From an uncultured Bacilli bacterium (GTDB lineage: Bacteria > Bacillota_I > Bacilli_A > RF39 > UBA660), in assembly GCA_910587745.1 (NCBI GenBank), contig CAJUNE010000001.1, positions 73,267 to 137,266 of the forward strand: a stretch of 64,000 nt of DNA, given 5' to 3'. Below are positions 45,541 to 54,603 of the stretch, in pieces (positions within the stretch are counted from its first letter, which is position 1; each line of letters opens with the position of its first letter). A model generated the notes under the pieces. That model searched no databases. It had not been told where the DNA came from and saw nothing but the letters and a program-made list of their open reading frames with translations. The position numbers and the translations under genes are program-made.

Positions 45541-46683
45541 TTGAAAAAAATTATAATTACAATATTTATATTTATGTTATTTATGCCAATAGTAAAGGCA
45601 GAGGACTCACTTAATTTAGATAGTGAATCAGCGATATTAATTGATGAAGTAAGTGGCAAAGTATTATATGAAAAAAATCCAGATGCTAAGCTTCCAATGG
45701 CTAGTATGACTAAAATAATGTCGATGTTATTAATCATGGAAAAAATTGAAAGTGGCGCTTTAAAATATGATGACAAAGTAATAATAAGTAAAAATGCCAG
45801 TGGTATGGGAGGCTCTCAAGTTTTTTTACAAGAGGGTGAGGAGTACAAAGTAGAAGCTTTACTTAAATGTATTTCTGTATCAAGCGCTAATGATGCAGTT
45901 GTTGCTATGGCTGAAAAAATAAGTGGAAGTGTAGAATCTTTTGTAAATTTAATGAATGAGAAAGCTAAAGAATTAGGACTTGCTAATACCAAGTTTGCCA
46001 ATCCTCACGGTTTAGATGCCGAAAATCATTATTCTAGTGCTAGAGATATGTCCAAACTTGCAAGGGAATTATTAAAGCATAAAGATATATTAAAATTTAC
46101 TTCTATATATGAAGATTATTTAACTAAACCAGATGGTTCTCAAGTATGGTTAGTAAACACTAATCGGTTAGTTAGATTTTATGATGGAGTAGACGGTTTA
46201 AAAACAGGATATACAACTGAAGCCGGATATTGTTTAACAGCAACAGCTAAGAAAAATGATTTAAGACTAATTAGTGTTGTAATGAAATCAAGTAGTGGTG
46301 ATGCTCGTAGTAAAGATACCGCAACTCTTTTAACCTATGGTTTTAATTCTTATAAAAATCATATAATTTATGAAAGTAATAAAGAACTAGGAGAAGTTAA
46401 TATTGAAGGAGGAAAGAAAGATAAAGTAAAAGTATATTTAAAAGATAATGCTAGCGTTCTTTTAGGAGTGACAGAAAATCCTAAAGAATATAGTTTTAAC
46501 ATTAAAGTAGAAACGATAAAAGCTCCTATAAAAAAAGACACAATAGTTGGTACAGCAGAAATTATTGATAATGAAGGAAATATTATCGCCGAAAAAGATG
46601 TTATTATAAAAGAAGATATTAAAAAAGCTAGTTTCTTAGATTATTTAAAAAGAAATTTAAAAACTATAACAGGCGGAAAATAA
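45541..46683 (+). CDS. D-alanyl-D-alanine carboxypeptidase (DacF/PBP5)
   Basis: A full-length PBP5-type carboxypeptidase. The TTG start at 45541 is preferred: gaggtg stands 12 bases earlier and it opens a clean signal peptide (MKKIIITIFIFMLFMPIVKA, cleavage after residue 20). An upstream in-frame ATG at 45502 would add 13 residues before it. Motifs: SMTK (Ser55, Lys58), SAN (115-117), KTG in LKTGYT. The C-terminal beta domain (from about 280) and an amphipathic tail anchor it to the membrane. It differs from its paralogue at 26115 in having the normal SAN motif. Terminator at 46682. Confidence 0.93.
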   Translation: MKKIIITIFIFMLFMPIVKAEDSLNLDSESAILIDEVSGKVLYEKNPDAKLPMASMTKIMSMLLIMEKIESGALKYDDKVIISKNASGMGGSQVFLQEGEEYKVEALLKCISVSSANDAVVAMAEKISGSVESFVNLMNEKAKELGLANTKFANPHGLDAENHYSSARDMSKLARELLKHKDILKFTSIYEDYLTKPDGSQVWLVNTNRLVRFYDGVDGLKTGYTTEAGYCLTATAKKNDLRLISVVMKSSSGDARSKDTATLLTYGFNSYKNHIIYESNKELGEVNIEGGKKDKVKVYLKDNASVLLGVTENPKEYSFNIKVETIKAPIKKDTIVGTAEIIDNEGNIIAEKDVIIKEDIKKASFLDYLKRNLKTITGGK

Positions 46684-46708
46684 GTCAAGTATTTGACTTT
46701 TTTTATTT
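46682..46708 (+). terminator. Terminator after the carboxypeptidase
   Basis: aagtcaa-gtat-ttgactt hairpin followed by tttttta. Confidence 0.85.
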
Positions 46709-46747
46709 TAAGGTTTATAATCAACGAGCAAAAGGAGATGTTGCTTT

Positions 46748-47272
46748 ATGAATATTGTAAAATATTTTGAAGAAGGTGTAGCATTAACAACTAATACCTC
46801 ACAAATGATTATTATTAAAAAAAGTATTGATTGTTATAGTATTGAAATATCTAGAAATAGTGAAGATGAGAGAGTATTTGTTATTCCTTATAAAGGTCTT
46901 ATGGATTATCAAGAATTTAAAACTTATAATTTATTCGAAAATTTTATCAGTGCTATGTTTGGTAATAATATATTACATGGTGAATATAAATCATCTGATA
47001 TAATATTTAATACTGAAGAAAAAAGAATAACATTATCTAGTGATAGTGGTAATGGAGCAGTGTTAAGCATAAAATTTGACAGAGATGAAATAAGACTTGA
47101 AATAAGGAAAATACAAGAAAATAATTATAATCATGCAATTTACTGTTATAGTGATGCTAATCTTAGTGGGGGATTCATTAGAATGTTTAAAGATTTATAT
47201 GAAGCGCTAAATAAAATGGCTTTAGAACCAACAAGGCCCCAAGAAAGAATAAGAGCTAACAATAACAATTAA
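46748..47272 (+). CDS. Hypothetical protein
   Basis: A 174-residue soluble protein I do not recognise. The fold appears mixed: YSIEISRNSEDERVFVIPYKGL, then strands such as IIFNTEEKRITLSS and SIKFDRDEIRLEI, and a C-terminal helix GGFIRMFKDLYEALNKM. It ends with a basic tail. Starts after aaaggagatg. It lies between the carboxypeptidase and tRNA-Leu(GAG) with terminators on both sides, so it is probably monocistronic. Confidence 0.55.
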   Translation: MNIVKYFEEGVALTTNTSQMIIIKKSIDCYSIEISRNSEDERVFVIPYKGLMDYQEFKTYNLFENFISAMFGNNILHGEYKSSDIIFNTEEKRITLSSDSGNGAVLSIKFDRDEIRLEIRKIQENNYNHAIYCYSDANLSGGFIRMFKDLYEALNKMALEPTRPQERIRANNNN

Positions 47273-47288
47273 ATATTAGAAGTAAGAA

Positions 47289-47324
47289 TAGAAAGTTTAA
47301 ATTTGATACTTTCTTTTTTTTAAC
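47289..47324 (+). terminator. Terminator of the 46748 gene
   Basis: gaaagt (47289-47294) pairs with actttc, followed by tttttttt. Confidence 0.8.
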
Positions 47325-47346
47325 AATTATTTTATAATTTAAGTAT

Positions 47347-47434
47347 GCAAGAGTGGTGGAATTGGTAGACACGCTATCTTGAGGGGGTAGTTAAGATAAT
47401 CTTAGTGAGAGTTCGAGTCTCTTCTCTTGCACCA
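47347..47434 (+). tRNA. tRNA-Leu(GAG)
   Basis: An 88-base class II tRNA, acceptor GCAAGAG/CTCTTGC, anticodon stem CTATC/GGTAG with loop TTGAGGG (anticodon GAG), CCA encoded. This one has no intron. Confidence 0.96.
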
Positions 47435-47480
47435 AATAAATGAAATGATTTTTAAGAACTAAAAAAAGGAAATGTATTAT

Positions 47481-48341
47481 ATGAATAATAATTTTGAAGA
47501 AATAAGTCCAACTGCAATTGTTACTTCTTATCCTAGAACTTTTACAGATATACCATATGAAAAAGAAATATACAATTGGATAAAAGATAATTGTGATACA
47601 AATCTACTTTTATATAAAAATTTAGCTCCAGAGATAGAAGCAAGATATAAATTAATAAATAAATTAATTGACAAAAGTAAGATAAATCAAATCTTAGAAT
47701 TAGCGGCAGGCTATTCATCAAGAGGTCTAATTTATTCAAAAAAAGGTTATACATATATAGAAATTGATTTAGAAAGTGTTTCTCAAAACAAAAAGAAAAT
47801 ATTAGAAAAAATAGAAGAAAATATTCCTCAAAATTTAAATATTATAAGTGGTAATGTATTAATAAATGATGATTTTGATAAGTGTAAAAAGTATTTAGAA
47901 GATAGTAATCCAGTAATTGTAGTCAACGAGGGACTATTAAGATATTTAAGTTTTGAAGAAAAAAGAGTAGTAGCAGAAAATATTTACGACATATTAAATG
48001 AATATAATGGAATATGGATTACATCTGATGTTACACCTAAGAAATTCATAAAATCACAAAATAATGCTCTTCAAAATTTTAATAAAAATCTATCAAATAT
48101 TACTTCCAGAAATAATTTAAATGATAGGTTTGAAAACATAAATCATATAAAAGATTTTTTTGGAGACATTGGTTTTGAAGTATTAGAGGTTCATAAATTT
48201 AATGAAGTTAAAAACGACTTATATTCAGTAAATAAATTAAATATTATAGATGAAAAAATAGAGCAAACATTAGAAGATGCTATTGTAGTAATTATGAAAG
48301 TTAAAGAAAAAATTAAAAAACAGGAGATAAAAGATGAATGA
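47481..48341 (+). CDS. LCM-family SAM-dependent methyltransferase
   Basis: A 286-residue class I methyltransferase of the leucine-carboxyl-methyltransferase (LCM/Tcmp) family. Signs: the N-terminal SPTAIVTSYPRTFTDIPY, SAM-binding ILELAAGYSSRG, acidic DLESV and NEGLLRYLS. Bacterial members methylate diverse acids. ATG 47481 is chosen because it stands 10 bases from aaagga, while the upstream ATG 47472 is only 4 bases away. Overlaps the next gene by 8 bp (48334-48341), so the pair is coupled. Confidence 0.8.
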   Translation: MNNNFEEISPTAIVTSYPRTFTDIPYEKEIYNWIKDNCDTNLLLYKNLAPEIEARYKLINKLIDKSKINQILELAAGYSSRGLIYSKKGYTYIEIDLESVSQNKKKILEKIEENIPQNLNIISGNVLINDDFDKCKKYLEDSNPVIVVNEGLLRYLSFEEKRVVAENIYDILNEYNGIWITSDVTPKKFIKSQNNALQNFNKNLSNITSRNNLNDRFENINHIKDFFGDIGFEVLEVHKFNEVKNDLYSVNKLNIIDEKIEQTLEDAIVVIMKVKEKIKKQEIKDE

Positions 48342-48870
48342 AAGAATTACATTAATTTCTATTTTAGATAAAGAATCAATTATTAAAATTAAAGACACCT
48401 TAAAAGTTATAAATAAATCTAATTTATGCAAAGTTCCTTTTGGTAAAAATATAGAAAATAGAGAAGAAGTTGATACATTACCATTTCATTTTACTTTTTG
48501 TGCTTGGGATATATCACAAGAAAAAGAAATCCTGGCTTCATTAAAAAATATTAGTTTTAAGAAATTTCAAATTAAAGTTAAAGATATAAAAATAATGAAT
48601 GGTAAAGAAGATAGTTATGTATTATATTTTGAAGTAGAAAACAATGATTATTTAAAAGAACTTCAAAAGAAAATTTACAATATAAGTCCCATAGAAAAGT
48701 ATAATCCTGATAATTTTAAATTCCATATTACAATTCATATTGATAAAGATTATGATTTAGTTTTAAAAATGGAAAAAGAATTAAAAGAGAACTTTAAGGA
48801 ATTTTATTTAACTATTGATAATCTAGGATTATTTGAAATATATCCTGCCAAACTTATTTATACTATATAA
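48334..48870 (+). CDS. 2H phosphoesterase (RNA ligase-like)
   Basis: A 178-residue 2H-superfamily protein with both HxT motifs: FHFTFC (near residue 52) and FHITIHI (near residue 131). These catalyse cyclic phosphodiester opening or 2'-5' linkage reactions in RNA or nucleotides, for example 2',3'-cyclic phosphate ends. Coupled to the LCM gene by overlap. Followed 27 bp later by the DUF5131 gene. Confidence 0.82.
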   Translation: MNERITLISILDKESIIKIKDTLKVINKSNLCKVPFGKNIENREEVDTLPFHFTFCAWDISQEKEILASLKNISFKKFQIKVKDIKIMNGKEDSYVLYFEVENNDYLKELQKKIYNISPIEKYNPDNFKFHITIHIDKDYDLVLKMEKELKENFKEFYLTIDNLGLFEIYPAKLIYTI

Positions 48871-48897
48871 AAATTTATAAGTTAAGAGGTGAATTAA

Positions 48898-49629
48898 ATG
48901 AGTAATATGCTTTGGAATCCTTGGCATGGCTGTCATAAATGTAGTCCAGGATGTCTCAATTGTTATGTATATTTTTTAGATAGTAAAAGAGATAAAGATT
49001 CTAATATTGTAACTAAAAATATAACTAATTTTAATTTACCTTTAAAAAAATCGCGAAATGGTGAATATAAAATACCAGCAGAATCTGAAGTAGCAACTTG
49101 TTTTACTTCTGATTTTTTCATTGAAGAAGCTGACGAATGGCGAAGTGATGCTTGGAAAATTATTAAAAAAAGACCAGATGTTAATTTTTTAATATGTACT
49201 AAAAGAATAGAGCGTTTTTATAAAAACTTACCAAGTGATTGGGGCTTAGGATATGATAATGTTATAATTGCGGTTACTGCTGAAAATCAAGCTATGGCTG
49301 ATAAACGTATACCTATATTATTAGAAATACCATCAAAAAGAAAAGCAATATTAGTATCTCCCATTTTAGAATATGTTGATTTAAAAAAGTATTTAAAAAC
49401 TGGCAAAATAAATGAAGTATCAGTAGGTGGTGAATCTTATGATAATGCCCGTATTTGTGATTTTGAGTGGATTAAGAAAATATATTTAGATTGTAAAAAA
49501 TACAATGTCAAATTTGATTTTCATCAAACAGGATCAAACTTTTTAATGAATGATAAAGTATATAAAATAAAACATCATGATGAGCATAGTCAAGCTAAAA
49601 AAGGAATGGAATATTTAAAAAAATTATAA
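48898..49629 (+). CDS. DUF5131 (Gp37/Gp68-like) protein
   Basis: A 243-residue DUF5131 protein, related to phage Gp37/Gp68 and to radical-SAM TIM barrels. It starts NMLWNPWHGCHKCSPGCLNCYVYF with cysteines in C-x2-C-x3-C-x2-C order, and has FLICTKRIERFY and VSVGGESYDN. Biochemical role is not settled. Preceded by aagaggtga. The neighbours suggest action on nucleotides or RNA. Confidence 0.85.
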   Translation: MSNMLWNPWHGCHKCSPGCLNCYVYFLDSKRDKDSNIVTKNITNFNLPLKKSRNGEYKIPAESEVATCFTSDFFIEEADEWRSDAWKIIKKRPDVNFLICTKRIERFYKNLPSDWGLGYDNVIIAVTAENQAMADKRIPILLEIPSKRKAILVSPILEYVDLKKYLKTGKINEVSVGGESYDNARICDFEWIKKIYLDCKKYNVKFDFHQTGSNFLMNDKVYKIKHHDEHSQAKKGMEYLKKL

Positions 49630-49659
49630 TATATGATATAATTTAAAAGAGATGATTTA

Positions 49660-50214
49660 ATGAAAATTAATAACAAAATCGAAAGTATAAAAATGATAGA
49701 AGAATTAAAACTAAATAAATTTCCTGAAAAGTTATTTAAAAAAGGTGATGAAGAAAAAGTAATAGAATTTATAAATGAATATCCTGCAGAGTATTATGCG
49801 ATTCGAGACAAATCTAAACCAAAAGGAATATTTAAATTGGCAGTAACAAAGAATAAAATTTTAGAAGAAATAAAAGAATATGAAATGTATACCATTAATG
49901 TTAGTTCATATAATTATGCCAATAATCAAGTATTAGTTGGCGAAATAGAAGTATTAAGTAACAACGATATTTATCTTATATGTTCTGCTACTCCAGGTGA
50001 TTCTGTAAGAGATGCAATAAAAAATCCTGATTATAATTTAAAAACTAATATTTTTGATAGAAAATTAAATAATATACCATATTTTAATTGTTTATATGAA
50101 TATGTTATTAATAATAATTTAATAGATATAATAGTTGAATTTGCTATATTTAATATAAAAATAGGTATAAAAAAAGAAAATATTATAATATATGAATTAA
50201 GAACAAACTATTAA
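49660..50214 (+). CDS. Hypothetical protein
   Basis: A 184-residue soluble protein of unknown function. An N-terminal helix region with NKFPEKLFKKGDEEKVIEFINEYPAEYYAIRDKSKPKG resembles the start of ATP-grasp-like or small-ligand-binding proteins, followed by a strand-rich half with VEFAIFNIKIGIKKENIIIYELR. No cysteine or metal pattern. It starts after aagagatg and is 13 bp before the NUDIX gene, probably in the same transcript. Confidence 0.55.
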   Translation: MKINNKIESIKMIEELKLNKFPEKLFKKGDEEKVIEFINEYPAEYYAIRDKSKPKGIFKLAVTKNKILEEIKEYEMYTINVSSYNYANNQVLVGEIEVLSNNDIYLICSATPGDSVRDAIKNPDYNLKTNIFDRKLNNIPYFNCLYEYVINNNLIDIIVEFAIFNIKIGIKKENIIIYELRTNY

Positions 50215-50226
50215 GGAGGAAATATT

Positions 50227-50757
50227 ATGGAAAATTTTGATGTATTAAATGAAATGGGAGAATTTACAAATGAAATAGCAACCCGAGAGGAGTGCCACAA
50301 AAAAGGATTATATCATAAAGCAGTTGTAGTTTTTATTATTAATTCAAAAAATGAAGTATTAATTCAGCAAAGAAGTAGTAATAAAAAGTTATGGCCTAAT
50401 AAATGGGATATAACCGCAGGTGGTCATGTAGACGCTGGTGAATTCGGGTTTCAAGCTGTTATAAGGGAAACTAAAGAAGAAATAGGAATCGATATAACAG
50501 AAAAAGATTTATTATTTATAGGAAGTACAATTTCTCATAATGAACAAAAAGACATTATTAATAATCATTTTAATGAGTTTTATATAGTAAAAAAAGATTT
50601 AGATATCAAAAGTATTAAATTAGATTTAGAAGAAGTTCAAGATATAAAATGGATATCAAAAGAAGAAATACTAAAAATGATTAAAGAGAAAAATACAAAG
50701 TTAACAGATAAATGGAGTTGTTGGGATTATTTAAAAAAATATTTAGAAAGGTTCTAA
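50227..50757 (+). CDS. NUDIX hydrolase (IDI-like layout)
   Basis: A 176-residue NUDIX protein: GGHVDAGEFGFQAVIRETKEEIGI forms the box with REx2EE. The N-terminus MENFDVLNEMGEFTN and HKAVVVFIINSKNEVLIQQRS resemble the YfcD/isopentenyl-diphosphate-isomerase-like group. Substrate unknown. Starts after aaggaggaa. Overlap is absent, with 6 bp to the next gene. Confidence 0.88.
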   Translation: MENFDVLNEMGEFTNEIATREECHKKGLYHKAVVVFIINSKNEVLIQQRSSNKKLWPNKWDITAGGHVDAGEFGFQAVIRETKEEIGIDITEKDLLFIGSTISHNEQKDIINNHFNEFYIVKKDLDIKSIKLDLEEVQDIKWISKEEILKMIKEKNTKLTDKWSCWDYLKKYLERF

Positions 50758-50763
50758 AGAATT

Positions 50764-51270
50764 ATGGAAAAGAAGAAAACCAAAAAAGAAATAGTCAAAA
50801 TGTTACTTAATAATAAAGAAATAACAATTGATGATGAAGAAGAGTTATTAGATCTATTAATTGATGAACCAATAAGTATTGATGCCCTAAAAGAAGAAGA
50901 AAAAAATATAAAATTTGGTGATAGGATAGCAGATAAAATAACTAAATTTGTTGGTTCTTGGACGTTTATCTTAGGTTTTAGTAGTTTTCTAATCATCTGG
51001 ATAATGATAAATTTATATATGCTTGATAATTTAGATCCTTATCCGTTTATATTACTTAACTTAGTATTATCTTGCATCGCTGCCTTACAAGCTCCAGTTA
51101 TAATGATGAGTCAAAATAGGGAAGCAAAAAGAGATAGTTTAAGAAGTAAAAATGATTATCGAACTGATTTAAAAAGTGAACTTATTTTAGAAGAATTACA
51201 TGATAAAATAGAAAAGATTGAGAAAAATCAAAAAGAAATATTAAAACTATTAGAAAGCAGAAAAAAATAA
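50764..51270 (+). CDS. DUF1003 membrane protein
   Basis: A 168-residue protein: acidic helical N-terminus, FGDRIADKITKFVGSWTFI start of DUF1003, two membrane helices (about residues 66-85 and 97-116), the conserved QAPVIMMSQNREAKRDS and a C-terminal coiled coil. Role unknown. Ends one base into the next gene (TAATG overlap). Confidence 0.85.
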   Translation: MEKKKTKKEIVKMLLNNKEITIDDEEELLDLLIDEPISIDALKEEEKNIKFGDRIADKITKFVGSWTFILGFSSFLIIWIMINLYMLDNLDPYPFILLNLVLSCIAALQAPVIMMSQNREAKRDSLRSKNDYRTDLKSELILEELHDKIEKIEKNQKEILKLLESRKK

Positions 51271-51812
51271 TGAAAACAGAATATGAAGCTAGAATATTAG
51301 AAATAAATAAAGAAGAACTTATTAAAAAATTAGAAAATTTAGGAGCTACTAAAGTTGGAGATTATATTCAAAAAAGATATATTTATGATTTTAATCCTAT
51401 TATTAAAGGTAAATGGATAAGACTTAGAGATACAGGCAAAGAAACAACTTTAACAATTAAAGAAATAAGAAATGATAGTATTGATGGCACTAAAGAATTA
51501 GAAATTGAAGTAAATGATTTTGTTACAACTAATTTAATATTAAATGAACTCGGGTATAAATCACGTTCATATCAAGAAAATAAAAGAACAAGATATATGC
51601 TAAATAATATTGAACTAGACATTGATACATGGCCTATGATACCAACTTATGTAGAACTTGAAGGACCAAATGAAGAAGAAATTTTAAAAGCTATTAAAGA
51701 CTTAGGATTTAGTAGTGAAGATATAATAACTTATGGAGTATCTAAAATATATAATCATTATGGCTTAGATATAGATGAATATCCAGAGCTTAAATTTAAA
51801 AATGAGGAATAA
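51270..51812 (+). CDS. CYTH-domain protein
   Basis: A 180-residue CYTH protein (thiamine triphosphatase/class IV adenylate cyclase fold): ExExR start (TEYEARI), KWIRLRDTG, the basic substrate loop and YVELEGP near the end. It may hydrolyse inorganic triphosphate or a nucleoside triphosphate. Overlaps the DUF1003 gene by one base. Confidence 0.85.
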   Translation: MKTEYEARILEINKEELIKKLENLGATKVGDYIQKRYIYDFNPIIKGKWIRLRDTGKETTLTIKEIRNDSIDGTKELEIEVNDFVTTNLILNELGYKSRSYQENKRTRYMLNNIELDIDTWPMIPTYVELEGPNEEEILKAIKDLGFSSEDIITYGVSKIYNHYGLDIDEYPELKFKNEE

Positions 51813-51862
51813 CCTTGTTTTTTTAAATTTTATTTGCTATAATTTTCTCTCAGGTGAATTTT

Positions 51863-52873
51863 ATGACATTTAATGATTACTTAAAAATATTTATTGAAAA
51901 TGATTTTCCATTATTTTTACAAAAATATTTATACACAGATACAATGAGACTGTTGAGGTATAGAAGTCAGTTTTGTGGTTGTGATTATACAAAGATTTAT
52001 AGTCCAATATTACCATATACAAGATTTAATCATAGTATTATTGTTGCTCTAATTAATTATCATTTTACGCATGATAAAAAGTCTACTATTGCAAGCTTAC
52101 TACATGATAGAAAAACTCCATGTTTTGCTCATGTTATAGATTATGTTTTAGGCGATTATGAAAAACAAGAATCAAGTGAAGAATTTAAAAAAGATCCTTT
52201 ATTCCAAGACAAAGAACTATTAATGATGCTAAAAGAAGATAGAGTAGATATTGAAGAATTAGAAGATTTAAGTAGATATCCTATATTAGAAAACAAATCA
52301 CCAAAATTATGCGCGGATAGATTAGATGGAGTATTACATACTTGTGCTATCTGGTTACATACTAATTCTTTAAAAGACGTAAAAGAAGTTTATGAAGGTC
52401 TAACAGTGTTAGATAATAAAGGTGAATTAGAACTAGGATTTAAAGATGAGAAATTAGCTCTTAAATTTATTCAAATGGTATTAGTATATGCTAAAGAACT
52501 ACAAAGTAATAGAAATAAATTTACTACACAATATTTATGTGATGTTATTAAAACATTAATTGATAGAGGTTTAATAACTTTTGAAGATTTATATACAAAA
52601 CCAGAAAGTGAGATTCTATCTATAATTAGTACACTTTCATCATGGGAGAAGTTTCAAAATGCAACAAATGTCATTAGTAGTGATACTAAACCAAGAGATT
52701 CTTATAGTGTATCGATAGATGTTAAAAAAAGAAATGTTATTCCTTTAGTAGATATTAATGGTAACCCTTTAAGAATAAATGAAGTAAATGAAGAAGCTAG
52801 AAAAATATATGAAGAAATTGAGGAGTACCACGATAAAAAATATGGATTTGTAAGAGGATTAAAACTAGATTAA
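51863..52873 (+). CDS. HD-domain phosphohydrolase
   Basis: A 336-residue HD-domain protein: NHSIIVALINYHFTHDKKSTIASLLHDRKTPCFAHVIDYV with metal-binding His and HD pair, then DRLDGVLH. Resembles dNTPase/SAMHD-like or HD phosphohydrolases acting on nucleotides. ATG 51863 is chosen since aggtga stands 8 bases before; the GTG at 51854 overlaps it. Likely the last gene of the unit. Confidence 0.83.
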   Translation: MTFNDYLKIFIENDFPLFLQKYLYTDTMRLLRYRSQFCGCDYTKIYSPILPYTRFNHSIIVALINYHFTHDKKSTIASLLHDRKTPCFAHVIDYVLGDYEKQESSEEFKKDPLFQDKELLMMLKEDRVDIEELEDLSRYPILENKSPKLCADRLDGVLHTCAIWLHTNSLKDVKEVYEGLTVLDNKGELELGFKDEKLALKFIQMVLVYAKELQSNRNKFTTQYLCDVIKTLIDRGLITFEDLYTKPESEILSIISTLSSWEKFQNATNVISSDTKPRDSYSVSIDVKKRNVIPLVDINGNPLRINEVNEEARKIYEEIEEYHDKKYGFVRGLKLD

Positions 52874-53034
52874 ATTAAAAAGGAAAAAGTATATAATTTT
52901 TTCTTTTTATTTGGTATAATTATTTTAAAGTAAGAGTTTATATAATAATGTTAAGTTTAGTTGCGATATTTCCAAGTGAAGTTGGTAGAATGCAACCATT
53001 AAATGTAATAGAATTATTTTCGAGGTGAAGAAAT

Positions 53035-53661
53035 ATGTCTATTGGCGAAAAGATATATGATTTAAGAAAAAAGAAAAATATGAGTCAAGAAGATTTAGCA
53101 AGTGTGTTAAATGTTTCAAGACAAACAATTAGTAAGTGGGAAACAGGGGAATCAAATCCTGATTTTGACAAAATAGTACCATTATGTAATTTCTTTGAAA
53201 TATCAACAGATGAATTTTTAAAAGGAAGTAATCCTATTTTAGAAGAAAAAATAGAAAGAGTAAACAACAAGAATAAAGCATTAACATTTTCAATGTGTAT
53301 TGTAATATTTATTGTAATGTGTATATTAATTGAAGTATTTGAAAGTATCGAAGTTGATGAAAGTATTACTACTATTATTTCAATCGCTTGTATAGGAGCT
53401 ATATCAATTATATTAATTTATTATTTTTTATCCAAGCCTTTTGAACAAATATCTATTAAGAAAAAAGAAAGTATTCAAAGAAGAAATTTAATAAGTTCAA
53501 TAATTAATTTAACTATATTAATAGTATATTTAATAAATAGTTTTATTTGGGGATGGGAATATACCTGGATAATACTAATTGTCGGATTATTAATTAAGAA
53601 GATAGTATTTTTAAGTTTATTATTAAAAGAAGATAAGAAGGAGAATAAAAATGAAAAATAA
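53035..53661 (+). CDS. XRE regulator with membrane tail
   Basis: A 208-residue protein: N-terminal XRE domain (IYDLRKKKNMSQEDLASVLNVSRQTISKWETGESNPDFDKIVPLCNFF) followed by four membrane helices (residues about 80-190). Membrane-embedded XRE regulators control envelope-stress genes. It overlaps the DUF4097 gene by 11 bp. Ribosome site gaggtgaag. Likely senses the membrane and governs its own operon. Confidence 0.85.
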   Translation: MSIGEKIYDLRKKKNMSQEDLASVLNVSRQTISKWETGESNPDFDKIVPLCNFFEISTDEFLKGSNPILEEKIERVNNKNKALTFSMCIVIFIVMCILIEVFESIEVDESITTIISIACIGAISIILIYYFLSKPFEQISIKKKESIQRRNLISSIINLTILIVYLINSFIWGWEYTWIILIVGLLIKKIVFLSLLLKEDKKENKNEK

Positions 53662-54523
53662 CAAAGCATTAATTATAACTAATATAATATTACTTAGTTG
53701 TATAGTTATAGGATTACTAATATTTATGGTATTTGGTTTAAATGGTAAAATAAACTTTTTTAGCGATAGAACAAGACTAATTGATACGATAAAATATGAA
53801 GATACGAATATCAATAAAGTTTTAGTGAGTGTTAAAAGCTATGATATTAAAATTGAAGAAAATGATACTAATAATATAATAGTAGAAATATATGGCGATA
53901 AAAAAGCTAAAGAAAATACTGAAGTATCAAATACTAATGGAGTATTAAATATTAATCAAAAAAGAAGTACAATGTGTTTTGGTTTCTGTTATAATACTAG
54001 TATAATTATAAAATTACCAAAAAATTATGAAGGAAAATTTGATATTGATACTATCAGTGGCGATATTACATCTAAATTAGATTTTAAAGAAACTGAAAAT
54101 AATATATCTACAACAAGTGGTGATATTTTATTACCAAATATTGAAAGTGGCAATATCAAATCTACAAGTGGCGAAGTAACTATTAATTCTCTAAAAACTG
54201 GTAAAGTAAAATCAACAAGTGGTGATATATTAATATCAAGCCTCGGAAATGGTGAAGTTATAAGTACCAGTGGTGAAATAGAAATTGAAGATTTTTCAGG
54301 TTTTGGAAGTATAGAGACAACAAGTGGTGATATCAAATTAAGTCATTTTGAGATATTAGGTAATACTAGTATTTCTAGTACCAGTGGTGAAATAAGAATA
54401 AAGCTCATAAATGAAGCTTATATAACCGCTGATAGTGTAAGCGGTGATAAAAATATAAAATCTTCACGTGGTGAATATGATTTAAAATTAAAAACTATCA
54501 GTGGCGATATTACTGTAAGATAA
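53651..54523 (+). CDS. DUF4097 beta-solenoid protein
   Basis: A 290-residue protein: N-terminal membrane helix (residues 6-27), then a DUF4097 beta-solenoid with repeated STSGDI/STSGEI strands about 17-20 residues apart (for example TISGDIT, TTSGDILLP, STSGEVTI). Such domains follow membrane XRE or PspC-like regulators. Start after aaggaga. It likely senses or scaffolds at the outer membrane face. Confidence 0.87.
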   Translation: MKNNKALIITNIILLSCIVIGLLIFMVFGLNGKINFFSDRTRLIDTIKYEDTNINKVLVSVKSYDIKIEENDTNNIIVEIYGDKKAKENTEVSNTNGVLNINQKRSTMCFGFCYNTSIIIKLPKNYEGKFDIDTISGDITSKLDFKETENNISTTSGDILLPNIESGNIKSTSGEVTINSLKTGKVKSTSGDILISSLGNGEVISTSGEIEIEDFSGFGSIETTSGDIKLSHFEILGNTSISSTSGEIRIKLINEAYITADSVSGDKNIKSSRGEYDLKLKTISGDITVR

Positions 54524-54603
54524 GCTTACAAAATTGTAATTATAATATTATAGAAGAATTTGTCAAAATATGATAAAATAAAAGTAGTAAATGGGGCATT
54601 ACA

